A stretch of 64,000 nt of DNA. It comes from Apium graveolens (Eukaryota; Streptophyta; Magnoliopsida; Apiales; Apiaceae). How positions within the stretch are numbered: the stretch's first letter is position 1; each line of letters begins with the position of its first letter. Made by a program: the position numbers and the translations under genes. Below the pieces are notes generated by a model. It did no database searches and was not told the origin of the DNA. It was given only the letters and a program-made list of their open reading frames with translations. Shown one piece after another: positions 58,985 through 64,000 of this stretch. The stretch lies in contig NC_133655.1 in assembly GCF_009905375.1 (NCBI RefSeq), positions 41,082,422 through 41,146,421 on the forward strand, given 5' to 3'.

Positions 58985-59557
58985 GCTATAAAAATAATAC
59001 CCCCAAAATTACTTGGGGCCTAATTATATTATTTAATAAAAGTAATTAGCCCAAAATTATTAATTAAAAAAGAATAATTTTTAATCCAATAAATTCAAAA
59101 ATTATGTCAAAATTTCCCAAAAATTATGAATAATTTAAATATGCAAAAATATTGAATATTTGATAGTCCCATAGTTTTATAAAAACAAAAATACGATTTT
59201 TGTGGGATTTGACGTCCTTAGAAGGGGCCGGAAAAATTATTTTTCACGAAACAAAATATTTTCTAAATTAACTAGATGTTCAGAAATCAATATGGTATGC
59301 ACCATAAGATGCAAAATAAGGCCAATTTCTCTGTTTGAAATATCATCTATTAAAACAAAAATCTTGATATTATAACTTTTAATATAAATCCATTTAACAC
59401 GTAATAAATTATCCGAAAAATATCCTGAATCACACAGAACACATATAGCACATAATAGATAATCAATTATGATCAATTAAAATTTTATAATATCATAATT
59501 CATATAATTATTCATTTAATAAGTCATTAATTAGTCATAAATTTCTCGATCATTACA

Positions 59558-59979
59558 AAAATGGTATTAATACAGTTGCATATTTTTATATTTGGATTAA
59601 TTCATTTGTATGTAAGCATGTATTTAAATACTTAGCATGCTTCTATGAAGGTGAACTAATAAGGTAATATGATTTCTTAATAAATGCCAGATAATAATTA
59701 ATATGGTCTACAAGACTACGTCTTGGGGACAATAACAACCATCCAAATCCATACGTGTTTCAGAATACAACATACCAACTCCATATTCCTGAATACTGAA
59801 TAACAATTACATACATCGGGCACCCTGGAGGGCTAGGAATGCTATCTACTACTAGCTATCCTAACAAAATTGGTGACAAGTCACCCAACCCTTTACAAGG
59901 TCCGTATGCGGCCACTAATCTCTCAGTATGAGTCACTGCGTGTGAGGTCTCGGACCCTCCTCATCGCAGTCATCCTCAT
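59558..59979 (-). other. T7 spacer after pre-gag
   Basis: AT-rich, no supported gene. It also contains the unseen right target duplication of T4 (starting 59558, A-rich). Confidence 0.5.
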
Positions 59980-60558
59980 CTAAACTCGAGTACAGAGCTC
60001 AAACCCATCAATCTCCCAGCGAGCTATGGTCGGGAAAGCAGACCTAAAGTCCCCGGGGTAACCAAGCCTGGTACCTCTCTCGATGATCAATGCCTGTCGT
60101 AGCTCCATAATACGGGAAGATTCCGCGATGATCTCATCATTTAACCGAGCCACTATCCGGTCATGCACTACCACATAGATGGTTGCTGGGGGTGGTAAGG
60201 ACGAGTCCGGGTCACTGGAGGATATGTCATGAATCTCGTAAGTCTGTGCCTCCATCTCATCATCCTCGTCCTCATCAATAGAGGGAAAGGGGCTCAGTAT
60301 CCCTGGGTGAGAGGTGGGAGGGTGAAAAGTTGTGAGAGGGTACATCTCTATATCTTTCAAGTCTACACCGTCGTCCTGGGGCTCCTCGACATCATCAACT
60401 AAAGGGGTAGAGAAGTCAGTCTCCTCCTCCGGGGGTTCTTCGGTAGGGTCATCATCTGATTCATGAACAGGTCGGTCCTCCGGCTCAGAAGTACGGTCGC
60501 GCTCAAATGGCATAACATCATCAACAGGGTCAACCTCCCCTATAGTCTCCACTAGTAC
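59980..60558 (-). CDS. T7 pre-gag frame, 192 residues, open
   Basis: Begins directly behind an acceptor-like TTGTGTCAG; no ATG at the head (the first ATG is about 14 codons in, in DDVMPFERD). Residues about 20-120 are strongly acidic with Pro and Thr (EEPPEEETDFSTPLVDDV). The second half looks helical (VVVHDRIVARLNDEIIAE, ELRQALIIERGTRLGY) and the frame ends at 59980-59982. No internal stop. Layout matches the pre-gag frames of T2 and T3. Function unknown. Confidence 0.55.
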   Translation of the reverse strand, partial: VLVETIGEVDPVDDVMPFERDRTSEPEDRPVHESDDDPTEEPPEEETDFSTPLVDDVEEPQDDGVDLKDIEMYPLTTFHPPTSHPGILSPFPSIDEDEDDEMEAQTYEIHDISSSDPDSSLPPPATIYVVVHDRIVARLNDEIIAESSRIMELRQALIIERGTRLGYPGDFRSAFPTIARWEIDGFELCTRV

Positions 60559-60584
60559 CTGACACAATAGGCAAGGTGTTAGTA
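60559..60584 (-). promoter_or_regulatory. Candidate branch point and 3' splice site before T7 pre-gag
   Basis: Sense TACTAAC (60584-60578, the perfect consensus branch site), then CCTTGCCTATTGTGT and CAG at 60561-60559; spacing of about 20 bases suits plant introns. Confidence 0.55.
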
Positions 60585-60731
60585 ACTTAGAGTGAGGATT
60601 CCCTTGAGGGTAAAACTGTCAAGACTACCCATGCAGTCTGATGATGAACTCTTTTGAGTTCGAATTGATTATTATTATTCATATGTTTACGTATTTTATC
60701 TCCTATCATGTCCAAGATTTGATAACCTAAG

Positions 60732-60743
60732 GCTCTGATACCA
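60732..60743 (-). other. T7 primer binding site
   Basis: Sense TGGTATCAGAGC, six bases from the LTR start. Confidence 0.92.
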
Positions 60744-61227
60744 TTTCTATGACGCCCCAGAATCCAGGGTCAGGGATCTAGGAGGCCACGCCATCTTGAA
60801 TCATGTTTAACACTTATCTTGCACAACATTATATATAATCACACATCTATGACCCCACACTTATCAACACACACAAACACACACTTACAAATTATTGTCT
60901 TGGAAACGAACAATGCATTACTAAAGTTATTAATTACACCAGGTGATAGTTATTACAGACCAAAAGTAATTAAGTCTTACCACAGGTGAAACCTTTACTT
61001 AAGGTTAGACCGACAGCCAAATATACGTATCTTTGTTGCTACCTTACATAAGTCATACTTAAGTATAATATGGACTAAAAACAACTGAAACCCAATCCAG
61101 CTTTTACGGTCTACCTATGGAACTGCACCAAACAATCTACCGAAAAGCTAACCATTTCCAACTCGCTTCCGGGATGTAAGCTTTCTAACTGAAATCTTGG
61201 TGTTGTGTCATTTTAAGAAAACAAGTG

Positions 61228-61243
61228 TGAGTTATAATTCTCA
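61228..61243 (-). other. T7 copy of the UGAGY/RCUCA hairpin
   Basis: TGAG (61228-61231) and CTCA (61240-61243); the fifth pair is lost. Confidence 0.4.
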
Positions 61244-61476
61244 ACCCAATAATATACGGTATAAAAAGACTGTATAAGAAATTCATATCTAATTCTGTAT
61301 ATGATATGTATGTTTATTTGAATTAGTTTTCTTGGTGATACACACCACTTTTCAAAACAAATCTTTGATTGACTTATTAGTCTACAAATACCTTAATGGT
61401 AAGCCCAACACCTAGGCTTGGGTTACGGTATTTCATCTCAATTCCAATTGGAAGAATAGAACATTCACGGACCCCC

Positions 61477-61503
61477 TACTATATGATGATCAGTCGTACA
61501 ACA
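61477..61503 (-). other. T7 copy of the kissing-loop-like hairpin
   Basis: Sense UGUUGUACGA-type arm pairs with UCAUAUAGUA through nine of ten positions, several G-U, around loop CUGAUCA. Confidence 0.5.
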
Positions 61504-61586
61504 TAATGTTATTGTTATTGCCTACATGTAGGATGATTCCCTTTTGTTACCGGTTATCACCCTGGCCGTATTCGGGCCTTTTCTGT

Positions 61587-61668
61587 GTCCATCCCTCTCA
61601 GGTACACACTTCATGTCTATCCCTCTCAAGACATGTTTTACGTCCATCCCTCTCAGGTACGCATACTC
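61587..61668 (-). repeat. 28-bp imperfect tandem repeat, three copies, in T7 LTR
   Basis: GTCCATCCCTCTCAGGTAC and variants begin at 61587, 61615 and 61642. Confidence 0.8.
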
Positions 61669-64000
61669 TACATGTTCATCGGTATATAAGGTACCTTCTC
61701 ATGCGGTATTAAATTATTAGTCTCCCCAGTCCACAAAGTACTAGAGTCTACCCCTCCTTTTCCTTGTAAGAATCCTATCATATATCTGGAACATATATTA
61801 TTCCTCTAGAATTTTGCTTGTTGATAGGTACACATTGATATGTATATGTGTGTGTATATATATATACTTCCAAGAATTTTCAGAGGAAGCATTATGATAA
61901 TGTGAGTTGACTATTGTCAACAGCTAAATAATTAATGGGGAGTTTCTTTTGACACTATAGTTAAAATATTTAAAATACCTCGATATAATATATTTCGACG
62001 ATCCGAAAGTATTAAACTGAGTTTTGGAGTTCAGGAAATATTTTGTAAATAGATTTTTGGATCTTTAAATCATTTTAAATCATTTAATAAATATTTAATA
62101 ACTAAATATTAATTATTAAATAATTAAACCTCGAATAGGTATATTTTAAAATAATATTTGAAATAATATTCCTCAACTAATTTATGCTTAAATAAATAAA
62201 GTAATCTTTAATAAATATAAAATAATTGAGTTTGAAATAAATAATCGTTGGAGAATACTTCTCTCATTTAAATGAATTTTTGAAATATTATTCAACGTCT
62301 GATTAATTAAATATAGTTGAGGGAATACGATATTTAGAAATCGTTTTAAATAAATTTGAGGTATTTAATACTTCACTAGAGGACATTGAGTCCCTTGGAA
62401 TAAATACTTACGGACTTTTAAACGTCCAAAACAACTCGGGGATGATTCCCGGGTTTTTACTTTGTAAAAGCTGACCGACTCCCAGTCTTATAATTTATAC
62501 ATCAAGCTCTACCATAGCGTTAAAATATTCTATAATATATTCATCGTATGTTCATTCATTATTGATATATAAAACCTCGTATTTTATTATCATGGAAAAC
62601 ATGACATTCGTACGAAAATAGTAAAAATAATCTTCACAACACAACAGTATATGGAGCAGGGTTCATAAACTTGACTTGGCGTTTCAAGGTGGAGTGTGCT
62701 CTAAAGTTCGTCCAGAAATCTAAAATCAAGAACATTTATCGTTCTGTTAGATTCTAATCATATTTATCGTCACTTGGTAAATACGCAATACTTACTATCC
62801 AGTTACATTACTCGCTTTACTCTCGTCATTTTAATAAAGTACGAGTACTTTCTAACTTCATTTTCTTTTCACAATCCTTTATGTCCATTAACCTCTTTTA
62901 CTTTTGTCAATCGGCTCCACTCCCGATTCTAAGGATTTCTACTCACGCGGTCTCGGCTCCGACATTATTATAATATTGAAAAATTCATATTTTCACTTGA
63001 AACTTTTATGAAAGTTAATATATTCTATTTCTTACTCTCTGTAAAAATTTCATAATTTTTGAATATATTCAAGTCGATCATTTATATTTCCAAAGTATGT
63101 AATTCGTAGCAGTTTTTATCGCGTAAATTGTTTTCACTAAAACGGGCCTAACTTTGAACCATAAATTGAAATCAATTGATTCAAGCGCCCAAACGATATA
63201 AACAACAAGCTATATCATTTTTAAGTCTAACTTTTCAAGAAATCATAGTTTATACTTTCTATATTTCTGCAGAAAATGTAAGGTTACGATTCGTTCCTTT
63301 TATCGACTTTACGCTCGCGATTCGAGTTTCATTTTCGCTCTAAACTACTAATCAATAACCAAAAATAATTATACCATCATCTTAACACTTATTACTCTCA
63401 ATAACATCAAGTTCTTGAGGCGACAACATCAACATTATCCTCTAACTAACTTATCATCAAGAAACCAACATATCAACCATCAAAACTAGGTTTATAACTA
63501 AGATCCATTATTTTCTTGAAACTTAAACCTTAAACAAAGTTTAGGTAAAGATTTATACCTTTATTGATATCTTGGAATGTGTTCTTCTTGATGGATGATG
63601 CTTGGTGAGGCTTGGGTGTGCTTAAGGATCCTAAATCTTTACATGAAAATTAAGAAATCAAGAAATCAAGAAATGTTACTATTTGGTACTATTCATCATC
63701 ACTTTCAAGGATTTATTTAACCATACAAACCTTAATGAAATGCTATGAAAAATTTATCTTACCTTATTTTAATATGTAGGAAGCTTGGAAATTATTTGGA
63801 GCATTTATCCATGGCTAAAAGTTGGAGTTTGAATTTTGATTCCTTGGTTTTTCTTCAAGGGCCGAATGGTGCTTCTTGGAGAAAGAAGGGAGAATTTGTT
63901 TTGCTTGCTTGGTTTGCTTCTTGAATAAGTGATTGATTATGTGTTTATTTAATCCTAGATATGAATACATTTATACATATCTTCTAGCTTGGCTATTTTC

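Larger units (their letters stand above)
35087..59557 (-). mobile_element. T4: old Ty3/gypsy element hosting Cop1, T5 and T6
   Basis: Inferred from a 5' LTR at 55914-59557 with PBS to its left, and from decayed pol pieces in sense order: RT (42290-41912, then 37749 leftward) and RNase H (36830-36541). Integrase is expected at 36540-35087 and beyond Cop1. T6 lies between leader and pol, T5 in RT, and Cop1 in or after integrase. Many stops and indels in every piece show it is the oldest readable layer but one. Confidence 0.75.
55914..59557 (-). repeat. T4 5' LTR, about 3644 bp
   Basis: Left end TTTAACATCCC (family TGTAACACCCC, so degraded); right end CGATCATTACA. Related to the T3 LTR in layout and in parts of the sequence (end ATTTCTCGATCATTACA versus ATTTCCCGGTCGTTACA). 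It holds a TATA box (58977-58984), both conserved hairpins and a 47-bp tandem repeat. The open frame at 58034-58300 is not accepted as a gene. Confidence 0.8.
59558..64000 (-). mobile_element. T7: Ty3/gypsy element, 5' part, cut by T4 and by the window edge
   Basis: Minus-strand 5' LTR from 60750 to beyond the window, PBS 60732-60743 and a 193-codon pre-gag frame. The T4 LTR edge at 59557 interrupts it before gag. Gag, pol and the other LTR would be to the left of T4, outside the window. Confidence 0.82.
60750..64000 (-). repeat. T7 5' LTR, 3251 bp visible
   Basis: Begins TGACGCCCCAGAATCC; the end is outside the window. AT-rich middle (62040-62360). Carries both conserved hairpins and a 28-bp tandem repeat. 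No gene inside is supported, including the frame 61506-61712, which is made of the tandem repeat. Confidence 0.8.

Noticed and set aside
61506..61712. 68-residue frame rich in Ser/Pro/His
   Set aside because: Is a translation of the 28-bp tandem repeat.

Overview
The window is plant nuclear DNA, most likely from a large-genome eudicot (the species cannot be fixed from the sequence). It is made almost entirely of nested LTR retrotransposons. I found no host gene, tRNA gene or rRNA gene. Nearly every elements' reading frame carries stop codons or frameshifts. Most elements belong to Ty3/gypsy and have very long LTRs (2.9-4.2 kb), an initiator-Met-tRNA-type primer site and, where the end is preserved, a chromodomain: a Tekay/Del-type chromovirus profile. 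One is Ty1/copia.

Elements are named from left to right. T1 (1-4375, minus strand): PBS, pre-gag frame and complete 3.9 kb 5' LTR; the rest lies off the left edge. Cop1 (4376-35086, minus): a Ty1/copia element, Sirevirus-like, with its 5' LTR at 34542-35086. T1 is inserted in its 3' region and T2 in its integrase. T2 (7782-31514, plus; target duplication AGATG at both ends): a decayed complete chromovirus whose 3' LTR is split by T3. T3 (21383-31179, minus; target duplication CGCAC): LTRs, pre-gag, gag and protease, but pol is deleted, and there is an extra 559-bp piece of LTR beside the 5' LTR. T4 (about 35087-59557, minus): an old, heavily mutated gypsy element with recognisable RT and RNase H and a 3.6 kb 5' LTR; it hosts Cop1, T5 and T6. 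T5 (37755-41906): a solo LTR, target duplication TTTTA. T6 (43272-54561, minus; target duplication CCCAC): a structurally complete element whose gag-pol stays in one frame for 1,538 codons but holds ten premature stops. T7 (59558-64000, minus): pre-gag frame, PBS and the start of a 5' LTR that runs off the right edge; T4 sits between its pre-gag and its missing gag.

The insertion order follows from the junctions: T7 contains T4, T4 contains Cop1, Cop1 contains T2, and T2 contains T3. That is five levels. T1, T5 and T6 are side insertions.

Three signals are not explained by ordinary annotation. (1) All six gypsy LTR families carry, on the sense strand, a hairpin whose 7-nt loop is C-UGAUCA (six of those bases are palindromic) and whose stem differs between families but still pairs. 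It looks like a retroviral dimerisation (kissing-loop) signal. (2) A second sense-strand hairpin, UGAGY...RCUCA, lies downstream in the same LTRs. (3) The leader between PBS and gag holds a pre-gag frame that in four families opens directly behind a splice-acceptor-like sequence, in three of them with no ATG at its head; a second acceptor-like sequence lies just upstream of the gag ATG. This suggests spliced or alternatively spliced leaders.
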